A stretch of 64,000 nt of DNA from Parus major (GCF_001522545.3 NC_031770.1:87211594-87275593); one strand, 5' to 3'; positions 1 through 15,000 are shown, counted from the stretch's first letter. Numbers and translations are program-made. Notes: generated by a model from the sequence alone, not told the origin.

Positions 1-27
1 CATTCCACAGTACCAGGTGTTTCTGAC
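1..27 (-). CDS. PHF3: PHF3 coding exon 12, first 27 bases only
   Basis: After a tttttttag acceptor (ends at 28), the bases give [Lys] SETPGTVE plus two bases of the next codon. This lines up with the human segment PEMPGTVEVES, which starts the SPOC-containing region. The exon is cut off by the window edge. Confidence 0.85.
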
Positions 28-3000
28 CTAAAAAAAGGACAAACAAAAACCCACTTGGTTTACAACATAAGGTATCATGCAAGACAGTGTAAATCATGAT
101 TTTTGTTTATCACAGGAATGTAGATAAACCAAGAATTTTCTTTTTCAGTTAAGCATATTGGAGGATCAACAAAAAAAAAGACATGGTTGTCTGTCTTGCT
201 GGCAGACAACCATGTTTCTCATCTTCCAGTGGAACAGCTCTATGGTACAGGAAAGACAGCCAGATAACCAGCACATTAGTTCACCAGACAATATTTTTTA
301 AAAACAGAGAAGTTGTTTAATCTGAGAATTATCAAATGCTACTACTGAAGAGGACACAGACACATACAGGTGCGGCAGAGCCAGAAAGATGTTCCCCTGC
401 CACAGGTAAAAGATGACAACACACTGCCTGCTGGCTTATACTGCTTTCCTGACGCCTACATTTTGTGCCACCACTGTCTGTCCACTACCTGAATGCCTGT
501 ATCGCCCTACTCTGTCCTTGTCCCACAAGCTGGCTCTTCATGTTTTCTCACCCATGCATAACTTCCACACCTTCTGTGAGTGCCTCCTCCCAATTCCACC
601 TGTACAAAACTGCTTTTCCTCCCTTTGAAAAAGAGCCTCAGTTTTGTCAACGAAGAAGCTGAAAAAATTAATGGGATGACTTAAATAATTTCACAGGAGA
701 CTGTTTCTCAACCTGAGAGTTTCCTTATGAGAAGGATTACACATTTCAACTTTTCCCAATATATTGCGATCAAAATACTCTAGGCGTGCTATTAGCAGTT
801 TTAAGCTGCCCTGTAGTACCAGATGTTATGCTATTACAGTATAATGTTTATTAATGTATATTACAGTATAATGTTTACTTCTGTCTACACTGGAAATTCC
901 CTTGAACTGGCTGTAAGCTATTCAAAAACCAAAGTTCGCTATCCTTGGTAAAAGATCACACTTTCCTGATAAAGGCAAAATTTCAGCATGAACTCTGGTC
1001 AATTCTTAATAATTGGGAGCTGATGTTTTTCTAGAAAAGTCTCCCTCAAACCAGAAAGAAACAGCCTCATAAACTGCAATTTCCTTTTTAGTGAGTAGCA
1101 GAGTGTGGAAGAAAATGAAGAGAGAGCTGACAGCAAATACAGCAAAACATCAAACAAGCTGCTGTTACCAGCTGTTTCTAGAAAAACACTACTTTGGAAT
1201 TTTAAACTAGCCTGTTTTATCAGTGTAAATGCTCTGTTTAGAGCAATATCAAATTCCCTGAATTTATATATACGCATATACGAAGACACACTCATTTAAA
1301 TGCAGCACTATACATACTACATGCCTTAACAGCAAAAGACAATATGAAATTTATATACTGATTTTTTGTACTATGAACTCTTTTTAAACCTTGCTGCACC
1401 AGAAAACATTGGCTTTTTGGGAAAAGTCAAAAAAAAAAAAGTCAAGAAGAAAAAGTTTTCTTTTCAAAAGAAAACTATGTGGTAATTAGAAGTTTGCAAT
1501 CACACCAATATATGTAGTATATTTATGTATATAAATGAACATCATTTACACCAGCAGAGAACTCCATTCTAAAAACATGTACCCAAATGGATTAATGAAA
1601 CGCCATTAAAAAAGTAGCTTTAGATATAGCTTAACAAGATTAGCAATCTCTTTCATTTAAAAATACTGTTTCTACAGCTTATATTACTTTGGGAGAGGAG
1701 TGAATGATTTGGATGAGTCTTGCTTATCATCTTCCAGTAATTCTGAAGCTAAAATACTTGACGTGGAGGAGAGTGCGTCCGCGATGCTCTCTGCTTCATT
1801 GTCGGACTGCTTCCGTGCAACCCCAACAGACACTTTCACCTTCTTCCCAGACAGATCATCAGTAGGTGGTGCCATTCGGCCTGCAGAAAAGGAAGCACAA
1901 TGGGTTTCATCTTTTATTAAACAAAAAAAGGACTTCCTCTGAACACAAAGAAGACACACCAAAAATACTACATATTGCCACTGAAGTGGGACAGATTATA
2001 TGCTGTATAAATTAATACACTGTATATGTTTATACAGTACTAAACATAAATATCCTATGCAGTGGCATAGGACAAAGAAATGAGGAACCAACAGTAGTAT
2101 GTACATCCACCATAGGGATTTCACTCTCTGGAGCTGTTTTCTTAAAAGAAGACAAGTTTATGCCAGTAGAGAATCTGTTTAATAGTCTCTTTTGTAAATT
2201 ATGAAGTAAAACATTCCTTCCACAAACTAAGTAAAAACTCATATTTATTTAAATTCTAGAGGTATATTGACCTCAGTATATTTATGACTGAAAATTATAG
2301 AAGCGCAATCTATTTGTTTTCATGTGCTTTCCCAAATTACCTATGCAGATTTTGCAGTTTAGATCAAAGAGATGATTTTTATGTTGACTTGTGGTGTCCG
2401 GCGATGCAGATTCATTTATTTCTTTATCCTTTTCAGCTTCTTCTGACCTCTCAAACAACTTTGTATTAGGTTCCTAAGAAAAGTCAAACACATTTCAGTT
2501 ATGCTTTTTTTATCCCTGTTAATATTCCTAATATTGACTAAAAGTTTTACAGTGTTTTCCTCCCTTCAGACATAAAGCTCTTCCTTCAGCTGCAAATTCT
2601 ATCACAGAATCTTCAAATTCATTACAATAACTAATTCATATTCTCAAATATCTTCAGGTACCATTTATAATATTTTCTAATTTCTACTTTCTATTTTCTA
2701 CTACTGCCAGAATCCATCATACAGTCGCAGACAGAACATAGAAGCAAAGAAACTAACAAAATTACCAGGCCAAGAGGTCAATAAAGATAAAAGGAAAATT
2801 AAACTCAAACCAGCCCTAACAGATAATTATAGACCTGAACAACAATACCATAAACGAAACATTTCACAACCATATTGCCTATGAACTAAATACACTGTAG
2901 TGCCATGCTTTCTTTTCTACCTGAATTTCCATTACTTCCTCTTGTTCTTTCATTGGTGTCTCACTTTCAATTTCTATTTCTCCTTTGTGAGTAATTTTTG

Positions 3001-6000
3001 TGATAGGTCTTCTTTCAACCTCCCTCTGCTCTTTCTCAATCATTTCAATTGTCTGTGAAAACAAGAAGTTATATGTAATTATTTCCATACAGTAAAATTT
3101 GGAAATCCAGAAATATAAGAGGTAACGGTATTGCAATTAGGAAATGCTCTAGGAAGAAAAGTAATACATTCTTATTTTGGAAGTGTCAAGGAGTTCCATA
3201 AAGCAAACATGCAAGCAGCCTAACTTCTACAATGTAGCAGCAACTTACCAGGCATGCATTTAAATAAGTTATAAAGCAAACTTTCAACACTAAATTAAAA
3301 CACCAGTAATTCCAATTTCCCAGGAGCTAAAGAAAAAAATATATCCCTTCTTTTCCCATAATAATAGGGATGATGTAGAATATAAATATATGCAAATTTC
3401 TATCATTTTTCAACAGTTGTTTTTAGTACACAAACTAATACTTCACCTCAAAAAAAAAAATTGAAAGTATTTTTTAAAATAATGGAGATGCTATTCCAAT
3501 AGCACTGCTGCTTTGCTTTCTTGCAATAAAATATAAACCATTATTTATAATATTGCCTCTTAAAGCACACCCCCATTTCTTACACCAGGAAGTGGCTGTG
3601 TTGGCTATACCAAAGATCTCAAGCCTGATTTACTAAGGAAATAAGGATTCTGTGATTGTTTTATCTGTCTGAAAAATACTAACATACTTTTGAACATCCT
3701 GGGGAAATAAAAAAAAAAATAAATTAGTAAGTAGCAGTCTCAATGCCTTGCTTAAATAGTAACATGAAAAATACAGTCAAGTGATATATTGCTATTTATT
3801 TTACAAGTTTCTAGAAATTTTGAAGCATTTCTCTGAAATAATTAGGACCCTTCAGCAATTTTTTAAGCAGCATACACTTTTTTGGGAAGATATTTCTCAT
3901 AGCAGTAGAATATTATTTTGCATCGTCTGTTTTCAGAATTTCACTGATGTTTATAAAAATATGTTGCGTTCCACAGCCTCAGGATCATGTCCAGAGAAGC
4001 TACAGTTACCAGGAACCAGCATGGGACACCAACAAGACGGGTTTCTGCTCATGAAACCATTTATTCAGCATGGGAACAAACTCAAATCCAGAGACAGAGA
4101 GCCCCGAACAGAGGCAGGGTGATGGCTTTTGAGGGACAGAACCAGGGTGGAGTTCAGGGTCAGGGACCACTAGGAACACAGCAAAGGAGAAACCCAAAGG
4201 GCTCAAACACAATCAGAACTCCTGGGCTGCCCCCCATGAGGGGTCTGGGGTGGGGCAACTCCTCCAGGGCTCACAGGGCCCAGTCCCAAAGCAGAAGTTC
4301 AGAATTCACACTAGCTGGGTCTTACAGCCACACCTCCACTTCAACAATGCTTATCTGAAACTAAATCTTTGCCTCCCTAAGGCACCTCACAACAAAACAC
4401 AGGTAAAAAACTTCCACTACAAAACATGGGTGTTGGGTACATACAGAATAAACAAACTTTTCATTCTTTACAGGCCCTTGAAACAACTCAACATAATCAA
4501 CAAGTGTTTTTCCACAGAAAGTAGCAAAAAGTTATCATGATTCATAAACAGGTCTAGCCACAATGTGCAATGACAAGGAAAAAACATAGGAATAATTACT
4601 ACTGCAAAGCACATTGCAGTCTCCAAAACAGCATCCCATTCTACTAAATTAGGTATTACCAAATATTCGCTCTTAGCACACAAATGAATTTACACTACCC
4701 AAACATTGTGCTTTTAGGTTCCATGATGTGGAATATAAATACCAATTACCCTGTCAACGTAAATTCAGATTTTGTAAACTAGAAAATTTTTTATGGCCAT
4801 TTCCAAGCAGCTGCAGTTATCATCAGACTAAATGCAGTCAGACTAATAAATGGAACAATGTCTAACAAAAAGGAATTTATTATAAAAATAATACAGGTCC
4901 TCTTATTCCTGTTTCTCCTTCTAAACTGTCAGCACAGTATATAGAGTGACTCTGTTTTGAGAAGTCATGCTCAAATGAACCTATTAAACTTCCTACACTT
5001 TCATGGGGTTTTTTTGCTGCTTCTTTTTTTTTGTTGTTCCTTTAGGCTGCTTTTCCAACTGGCATATCAGGTTTTCAGCTCTGGATTTACATCTTGGGGA
5101 CTGATTTGCAGCAGTAAGTTAGAAACAACATCAGTTTGCTCTGGTTTAGTTTGTCCAAATAGATCTCTCTCCCTCTTTAAAAACATTGGTGTTTATAAAG
5201 CTCCAGCAACAGCTTTAAAATCTCGTGGAAAAACAAGGGCAAAGAAGCCTTCACTCTTGAGACAGGAAGAGCAAGCAGCAACAAAGTTGCAAGGCAAAGG
5301 AAAGTACATGGTGTCCTCCCCTCAGAAACTGACTACACTCCTTTCACTTCTGTCCTAACATCATCTTCGGGTTTTGATTACTCAATTAATTATAGAGGTG
5401 CTCCTGCTTGGTCGCAGCATCTGTTCTGCATACACTTAACCTTGTAAACAGAAGTTCACATGTTTAGGCTGTCAGATAAACAATGTAAACTGAAAAATCT
5501 CACATGTCTGTTTTCTCTCTGTCTCCATGCAGCCAGTTCTTTGGAAGCCAGCTCTTCTGGGCTCATTTTTATTAGATGATCTGGAGTAACCTCTCCTTTC
5601 AGTACTTTCTTAAATAATATCTAGAATAAAGAAGAAAAGTAACTATTGCAATCAAGGCAAAAATAGCTTGCAGCAGGGAAAAAAAATCAGATAAGTAACA
5701 TACAACATGCTCTGTACAGCTAAATGGAATATGTGGGTTTGTAACTATCCCCACTGCAGGAAGCATTACTAGATTTTGTAACATAAAAAGCTTAATTCCA
5801 GAGCTCCTTTTATTCTACATAACAATGTTTAACAATACATAACAATATATGATCAAACGTATAATTAACTCCTGTTTCAAAGGAGAAAGAGTTTATGCCC
5901 ACTGCAGCAGTAACACAGTTTACTGTTCTTGTTTTTAAAGGTGTAAATCCGCTGCATCATACAACAAAGAGAAGAAAGTATCAGACAGGATAGCTGTGCT

Positions 6001-9000
6001 TTTGAATAATTAAGTCCTAGGCTAAAAAAAGACAACCAACTACCTTAGCAGGATGAGCAAAGAGAAAACAGAAGTTAACTCTTAGATAAAAGTTAAGATA
6101 GAAGTTCTTATAATTTTCAGTTGGCTAACTGTAATGGCAAAATACTATAAACAAAGCAACTTGATCAGAATAAACGATAAAGAACAAAAGACAGAAGCTG
6201 AGGAGATGATGTTAAGTAATGGGCTCATCGAAAGCAGAACTGAGAGTAAAGACCAAGCTTAAGAAATTTGGGTGTGAAAAAGCACGGTGAGGAGATCCTG
6301 AACAGATAAACAGTAGGCGTAGTAAACAGCAAAGAATTATGTGGAGGACAGGAATATCTAAATAACAAACCAGTGGTAAAGAGAAAGACAAACTAGGCAG
6401 GCCATATCTACTACAGTTTGAAACCAAAACAAAAAAACAGTACACTAGGAGCAAGGAGTTGGAAAATTAATGACGGGGAAGAAAACAGGACACTGAGTGC
6501 CCAAAGAACAAGAAATATCAAAAAAAAAAAGGGAAATGGAAAAAAAACCCAAACAGGTTATACTGCAGGAGGATTGATAATGTTTCTATATTGAAGACTG
6601 TTCCTTTAATCTACAGCAAATCAAGGATTTCTGCAAAGGACAACAGACAAATCCCACATACATTATTTTTAGGATCTTTCAGATTGAACATTAAACTTCT
6701 GTATTTGTTCTTATACTTCGCATCAGTGTCTCGAAAAAAAGAAAACAGCTCTCTTTCAATCCTTGTGGCAACTTTTGCTGCTCTCTCCTCTGGAATCTTT
6801 AAACTGGAGTCTGTCAATCTATAAGAGAACACAGTGGCAAAAATTACAAAATGCATCCAAATAATTAACAGTTTAAGTATTTATAAATACAAATAAATAA
6901 TTTTTTTTTAATATATCTTTACCTTTTCATAAGAATTTCCTTAAGAGATTGCTTAACACTTTGTCTTATCTGATCAGCAGAAGGTTTGGAAGCTGTCACA
7001 GCTGGCAGGTGTGTTGCACTATTGGATCCTTTCTCATTTTTCTTTTTCTTAACTTCTTGTTTCTCGTGCATACCTATCAAAACACACAGTTAAAAATTGT
7101 AAAATACTCAAGTAGGTTTACTTATAAACTTTTGCTGCCGATGGAACTACTTTAACGAAATTTTATTTTTAAACTCCTAAGAGCTGATCCTCAAGAAGCA
7201 GGAGTTGACTCCCAGGATGGATGGTTTGTGTTTGGTTGGGTACTTTTATTTTTTTTTGGTTTGGATTTTATGTTACTTAGATTAATCCAGAATAAAAACT
7301 TCCTTAGCAGAAACAGGGGATTTGCCCCTTTATTTGAGGTATTTTCTTCTACACCAAATCAAGATAACCAGTGCTCATTAGCTTGATTTTAAGTATAATT
7401 TTTGACTCTGAATTTTTGGAACAGCGTAGATTCATTTTTCAATGAATAAACTGAGAAACAGAATACTATGAAGCACATATAAGCATAATAAGCTTCACTT
7501 TAAAATACCATTTTACATTCAACTTAGCACTTCTGCATCTGTTAGCTATCAAAATTACTTCAACCATAATAATCTCATCTTCTGATTCAGTTAACACTCA
7601 AGGTCATGATAAGGTTTGTGTCATAAATAATACAAATAATGAATAAGTCTAATCAAACAAAATTGATAAAGAAAAATTATTAATTTTCAGAGAGTCAACT
7701 GAAAGCTTATTTGTGTCAGCATGTGAACATATCACTAATTTTGAGCAGAATCCTTCAATTTAGGAAAGCAATGGGAAATAAGTAATATTATTTTTTCCAT
7801 GTTATACTCAGAAAAAAAGGAACAAATTGAAGACTGATTAAGATTTCTAGAATGTTATCAGCATTGGAAAAAGACCAGAAGAGCTAATTTATATATTTTT
7901 AGACAAAAATTCAAAGCTTGAATTTCAGAGTAAAAGACACAGCTCTCACACAGTATCTCACTAGCTTTGCTGCTGAGATTTCAGTTCCAAATGACAACTT
8001 CACATTACAATGAACTTAGAAGAAAAATGCTTCCTGGAAGGGAGCTGGGGAGAGGACAGAGATTGTTGGGACCGTAAATAAGTCCCTTCAACCTTTCAAA
8101 TGAAATTTAGATGAAAATCTGATGACTCAGCAAGCAATATAATGTTCCCCTTTGAAAAGAGTTGATAAAATTGTCGATTTGTCAATTATTATCAAAAAAT
8201 ACCAGTAAGTCAAAATGTAATTTACACAGCAATTAAACCAGTTTTATGTATATAAAGCATTTAATTGTATTTTATGAAAGAGTGTTTTAAAGTCTCATAC
8301 AATGTTAAAAGAAGTTTAATACAGAGATATGTACTTTTTCTCATACTTTTGATTATGTGAGCATCCTCTACTATTGAAACAGGAAACACACATCTACCTA
8401 CTAAATAAAACTGAAAAAGAAAGAAGAAATAAAGACCATAAATGCTATGGGAACAAACAGCTTTTCAGATGATAATCATCACGTTCACTATGGAACATGA
8501 TTTGAAAAACTGATGCAGTAAAAAAAGGCATAATCTTTCATTGTACATAGGTGTGAACTGCAGCATGGAGGATATCCCCAAACCTTGGTACCTGATTTTG
8601 TGGACCTTTCCACTGTACTAAGGGATTCTTTACTTATTTTTTCATTTTTATCTTCAGGGGACCGCCGAGGAATTGCAGCTGTTTGTGATCCTTTCCGAGC
8701 AGGAACATGCTGCCCCTTTTTAGAATCTGAGTCTCTGGACTCTGGTAAATTCTTGCCATCCCCAGATTCCTGAAAGCAACATTTACACGTGTTAGCAGGC
8801 TACTGAATGCTACAATCAACCTCCACGTAATTATCACATATTTTTCCCATTTTTTCCTTTTTACACTGTACAATGTATACCCTAGATGTACGTGCCACCA
8901 TATAATTTTCTAAAGAATTACTGAAAAATATCCCAAATTACTACCAAGCATTGTTTAACAATCTCTTTTAAATGCTGGCTCAAGATACAGCACAGACTAA

Positions 9001-12000
9001 TACCATTTAAGCTCTGTGTTGACAACCACTAAGTTTGCAGTTATTTTAAAAAGTCAGGGATACCAATGAACATCCCTTAACCAGTTTTAGCCACAAAGGT
9101 CAAATGTTTAGAAAGCATATGTAAACTAAAATTAAAAACGAACAGCTTACATTCCAGTATTTCAGTACTACTACTCAGAGATAAGACAGGATTACTGATG
9201 ATTATGTTAATGAATACAACATTATATACTAACAGACTGCAGAACTGCCTCAATAATCTTTATAAATTGTGCTTTGTTAGTAAAATTAAATATAAAAATT
9301 AGGACAGCCCCAAAGCAGTAAACATTTTTTCCTACATACAATCTGAAAAAAACAAATCAAAACTAAAATACTTTCATTGTACTGTTTCAAACTGTTTTGC
9401 AGCTTATAAGACATAGCAAATTGACAGATGTCCTATAATATGTTTAGAAATCTGAAAGAAAAATACACTAGGTGGTTCTTCACCATTTCTTTGCACAGCA
9501 GTATGTGAAGGTTTATATACACATAAAGGAGTAGGACTTGGATGATCTTTATATATCCCTTTCAACTTGGGATGTTCTATATACATGACATGCACATATC
9601 CCTGCTCAATATAATAGTTTAGCTAGCAATACCCTCCTGAAAGTCAGCCAGTTAGAAAATGAAGTAACTTCACAAATAATTTAAATTAGAATCAAAAGAA
9701 TGTCTGAAACATGGTCTACTAACAGGCAATGGGACAGGCAGAAACCTTCTAACCCCAGTACTCAAGAGAACTTAAAACATTAGGACTCACCCGTCTGAAG
9801 ATTTTGACTTTGTGCTTCCCAGTGTCCTCTGTTTGCTTTGCTTTTTCAGTTGTTGTATTTAGATTACAAGTAGGTGTTTGCTTTGATACCCCCAGTTTTT
9901 CACCCTCAATTGTTTTTTCTTCTTTATGCTCAAGTTTCATTTGAGTATCTGGTACATTTTGATCAAAACACTCCATTTTTTTGTCCTCTTCAGCACAGCA
10001 TTTCACACATACATACTCTTTATCTTCTTCACCCATCTGCTGTGCTTGAGAAAGGCTCAGTCCAACACAATCACCATGAAACCAATCATCACATCTACCA
10101 CAACCTACCATAAACCTGAAAACAAAGCAAGACGTAAGTCAGTGAAAACTGTGAAAGATTATAAAAGAAGATACAGCACCTTCAGCAGGATATACCATAA
10201 TTGTTTTGATTTTTGCATATCAGTCATTTGTTCTTACCTAATGAGTGATATTCTCTGTTACTTTACATCCATCTCCAGCCTTACAACATGGTATGATATT
10301 CCTGATAAGTATTTTTTTTGACTTTTTGCTTTTTAAAGTAGTCCAAGAGACTATCAAAACCTCACGGTGTTTGTGTAACTTGCTCCTAAATCCTACCAAA
10401 CTTCTTTTCAGACTACTATCAATGTCCTTATGAATGTTAAAAAACAAAACCAAAAACCCAGCAACTCTCAGTAACAGTAAACTTGTTTGAAAAGACTTGA
10501 AAATTTTCTTCTAAGATATTATCCTTGCTTTTCTACAAATATAATTGTCATCATTCACCACAAACACATCAGCAGCTGAAATCTTCCACAGCAGCATGTC
10601 TTTAAACATTTTGACAAACACAATGGGTATATCAACCTATTCTAAATTAGTTGGTATTTAACATGTCATTCCTTAGACCATTATTACTAATTTATTTATA
10701 GGAAATTGCTTTCCATTCTCTCTCAGGTAAGTATGGGGCCAGAAGCTTGGTTTCTGGAACCACCTGTTCAGCTTGCAGTGACTCTTTTCTTTTAAATAAG
10801 GTATGCACTTTTGCGCTACTCAGCTATTTTATTCAGAGCTAATAGTTATTTAAAGGCTGTTTCAAACACTAAAATTACTATCTTTTAAAGGACATCCTCC
10901 AACTTATAACCGCATCATTTTAAAAGCAGAATCAACTTTAGCTACAGACAGTATTTTCAAGCATTGTAAAGACCACCTGGTCTTAAATAAAAACATAATT
11001 TCTCACTATTTTGTGGAAGCACTTTGAAAACTTCATCAGGTATCATGAATACCTAATTGCACTGAGAGGTACAATTTCCAGTGCAAGTATTTGGGAATGA
11101 TATGGAATTTTGAAGTTCCACAGGCTAAAAACCAACTACTTCAGGAAACTTACATGGTAGGAATTACTTTTTACACATAATGAACCTGGCACCAAGGAAC
11201 TGCTTTCAAATGATGTAGGATGATCTCTCGTAAAACCCACTTACTTTCTCTTTCCCCTTTTATATTTTTCATGGGGGGAGGGGGGGGAGGGGGTTGTCTG
11301 TTGGGTTTTGTGTGGTTTTTTTAGTCTGTTGGGGTTTTAGTGTTCAATTTTTCTTTCTTTTCATTTTGTTTTATTCTTACATAAACTGTTTTCAAGATGT
11401 GTACTTTAACATATAGCTTGGACAAAGAAAATCCAGAAAGACTGCAAGGGTATTAAAGAAAGCAGAAATTCTTTGTTAAGGCTGAAAAATTACTTACTGA
11501 ATTCCTAGGTTTTGAATTTCATAGAAGATGACAGACCTGCCTTCCAAAGTAATTCCTAACTTACATATGTCCCCACTCAGGCTAGGATCTGCTATCTGCT
11601 GACTTACCTACCTGGCAGAACCATATAAACATTACAGATGTGCTTAGAGCAACCCTCATTCTCCAGAACTGTAAATAAATGTTCCAGGTGGTTTGATGCA
11701 GGTATTGTATTCAAAAACTACTGTTACCTCAAAGAGATGAAAACTTTTATTAACAGCAGACATTTGAAATAAGAGAAGGAAAAACTACATCAAGATTACA
11801 TTTTGCTGAAGAAAATATTATTTTGATGCAAAATGAGTCTGAGAAGTTCTGGAGGTCCATCAGATTGAAAAAAAGCCTACGATGATGTTTGTTAGATTTG
11901 AAGAAAGTGTTTTTTAAACTAGTTTGGGAACAAAAATATTTTCTCATTTTGAATTTTCTTTTTCTGAGCTGCAAGTACATTAATGGTGTTTGTTGTCACT

Positions 12001-15000
12001 AGCAAACAATATCTGCCCATCTACTACTTAATTTTAATTAGGAAGGCAGAGGTTCCTTCATGGTTTGTCTGTATCTCAATCTTTTCGGATTCATGTTCCA
12101 GCAAATTCTAAAATCAAGCAAGGTAATGTTAGGGCACAATTACTTCTGATGGTCTCAGCAGAGTAATACCACAGCATTTATAAACACAACAGAAAAACAA
12201 GAAAGAAGTGACAGGACTACTACACACAGCTCACTGCTCCATTCTGAGAGCCCAGAGCCAAACATGCATGGGCAGGAAATATAAGGTGAGTGAGTGCCTA
12301 TTTCATAGGGTCCACAGCGGGTGCTATACAGAGAACACATCTTGTACCACTGTAAGAAAATACTACTATAGCTCTGGGAACACAAACTGGTTATAAAAAT
12401 TCCCCATGTAAGATTTTCTGCAAAAGCTGAAATAAAGTAAAATCACACAGTCAAAGCATCATGCTTAAAGGGTGTTTTGGTGTCCTAAGGAATTAATGCC
12501 TGTTGTTAAAAAATAAACAGAAACCAAGAATACACCATCATGAAGCCACGATTGCTATTTGAATTTTTATTAAAATGTATGTATTTTTTTCCTCAGTTTG
12601 TAAATTCAGGCATTGGAGACTAATTTGTTATAAGAGGAAGATGGATCACAGCATTCAGTGACCAAAACAAAATTTGGATTCATATTTAGAATGAAAAGAT
12701 TAAACCAAAATACACAAGATGCTGCACATCTTTACTGACAGCACATAGAATTTTTCAGGTTAGCTCACACATGTTAAGGGGAGTAATAGAGATGGTGTGT
12801 AAGTAAGGCACCAGGATATGTATCCAGTCTTAAATCTTTATTTTCAGGTCTATCAAATAAATAATAAATTTTTTAAAGTAAAAAAACCCTACAATGAATT
12901 CAGCTCAGAAAAGATCATTCTTCACTAAGACTACACACTGAGAGAGAGATGCCATTCAAGCAAACTGCTGAAGATGGAAGATTCATTTGGTTTCATTCCA
13001 GTTTTCACCACAAGGTTTCAGTTATGCTATATTTTAACACACACAACAAAACTTTAAAATTCAGGATTCAGAACCCAAGACTACAAAAAGAATCAGGAAA
13101 TGTCCATGATGCCTGTTCTATAAAACAGAATGTGTTGTTTACAATTGTTTCATTTGAACCTAGTTATACGACATGGTAATAAAAATACCGGTGCTGCCTA
13201 AAAAATTCACTGTTTCTACTAATTGTATTTTTTTCCACACTAGTCAAATGCAAGACTGCAACTTTTGAGGCTGGCAGAGAACATAGTGATTTTGATACCA
13301 GTAATGTAAATACGCCTTTTTACCGTAAGGCCATTTCTACATCTGTTCCTCTTATCTGCACACAAAACAACTATGATTTGTAGCAGTTATGATTAGGTAA
13401 TGGACAATGTCCAAACTAAATAGGGGAGTCAAGAAAAACTGAAGCCTTGTTTGAAGGCTCAAGGATGTCCTTTTGCACAGTTGTTATTTTTGACTGAAGC
13501 AGTTCTGGTATCTTGGACTAGTAAAACATCAAAATTTTCTGACTGCAGATTGCTTCAAATTTGAAGTGCAGGACTTTTACCCATGTTGTAAGGCTGGACT
13601 GGAAGATGTAAAGCTGAAAGAGAAAGAAAAATGTGTTTTAAAATATTAAATCATGCCACATTCAATGAAAGACTTGTTTTCACTGGACTTTAATATAAGA
13701 AAAATTTCTAGAAAGAAAAAATTTTTAAAAACTGACAGACAACAGCAGACAGTACTATAGCTCATTGGGACTTTTGCATAGAGCATGCTACTGTTTCATT
13801 CCTTTAAAGAATCTCCATGGTAGGCCACATACCAGCATGAAAAGAGACACCTTAAAATCAGAAAGTAATAGATGAAAAAGAAACAGAATAATTAATGCAA
13901 ACATGCCACAATCTCTCTGATGATTGAAGACTTCCCTTGGTGCATTTATTTGTAGTAAATTAAATTAATTTTTTAGGTAAAAAACTCAGGCTTGGACAAT
14001 TTATTTTCTCAATATATGGACCATATTTTAAAATTACCTTCATATATTCAAGTTATGTAACAGCAGCAAGTTTCCAGAGCAAATAATTACTATAAAATGG
14101 GCAGAAGCCACCTTAGTCATAAAACAGCTTTTCATTGTAAAGCTATACTTGAGTAAAACAAAATAAAAATCAGCTGTCAAGTGTTATTCAGTGTGGGACA
14201 TTAATTAATAATGTAAGTTGTACTGCTACAGAAAATAATTTAATTTCAAAAGAATTGCTTCTCTTTAATCTTTCTCATTTGTCATACACAGCAAATGGGA
14301 AAAATACCACAACAGGACTCAGATCTTAACCAAAAAAAAAATCTCAAACAAGCAAAAACCCCAAACCAAACTATTCAAAATAACACCCTAGCCCTGAACT
14401 CACCTAAAAGGAGTAAACCCACTGTTGACTTAATAAAGACTTCAGTATTTAAAGCAAGTCCCCCATCTGCACTTCATCCCTTAATGGCACTGTTCACCAA
14501 TCTACCACAGATCTGTTGTAAACTTGCACTAACATGTCAGCTGTTCCTCTGCTGCACTGATGCTACAGTCCAGCCAATGTTAGAGCAGGGACAAGATATT
14601 CATGGCATGGCAGCTTTAGCAGAGAGTATGTTCTACATCAGTGAAGTAATATGGTTTGATACAAAGCCCAAACAAAATATGGCCTGTCCAAAATAAATCT
14701 GCACTACCTTGTAAGCACACAGAGAAAATAGCAGTTCCACTTGCTTCCTTTTTGACAAAGTCTAACACAAGTGAAATGGTTTTTCAAGTTCTGATCTTCT
14801 AGAAAAAAAAAATTCCACAAACCTATCTCAAAAAACACACTGCAAACTTATTCCCTAAGTACTAAATTTCAATAACCCATATTTTATTCCATATGTTTCT
14901 TCTCTTTCTTAAAGACATAATTTTCTTTGCTATTCATATCACAGGAATCCCTCCAAAAAGGAAGCAGCAAGAAGAAAACAACCCTATGCCTCTTGAATTC

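Larger units (their letters stand above)
28..1687 (-). other. PHF3: PHF3 intron between coding exons 11 and 12
   Basis: 1660 bases with no coding signal. It holds a perfect 13-bp-arm hairpin (181-215) and a 19-bp direct repeat (832-850 and 859-877). AT-rich runs occur near 1267-1281 and 1505-1535. The open frames on both strands at 999-1299 match nothing I recognise. Confidence 0.85.

Noticed and set aside
3781..4358. 113- and 123-codon frames
   Set aside because: They overlap the LTR-like block and show no known protein motif.
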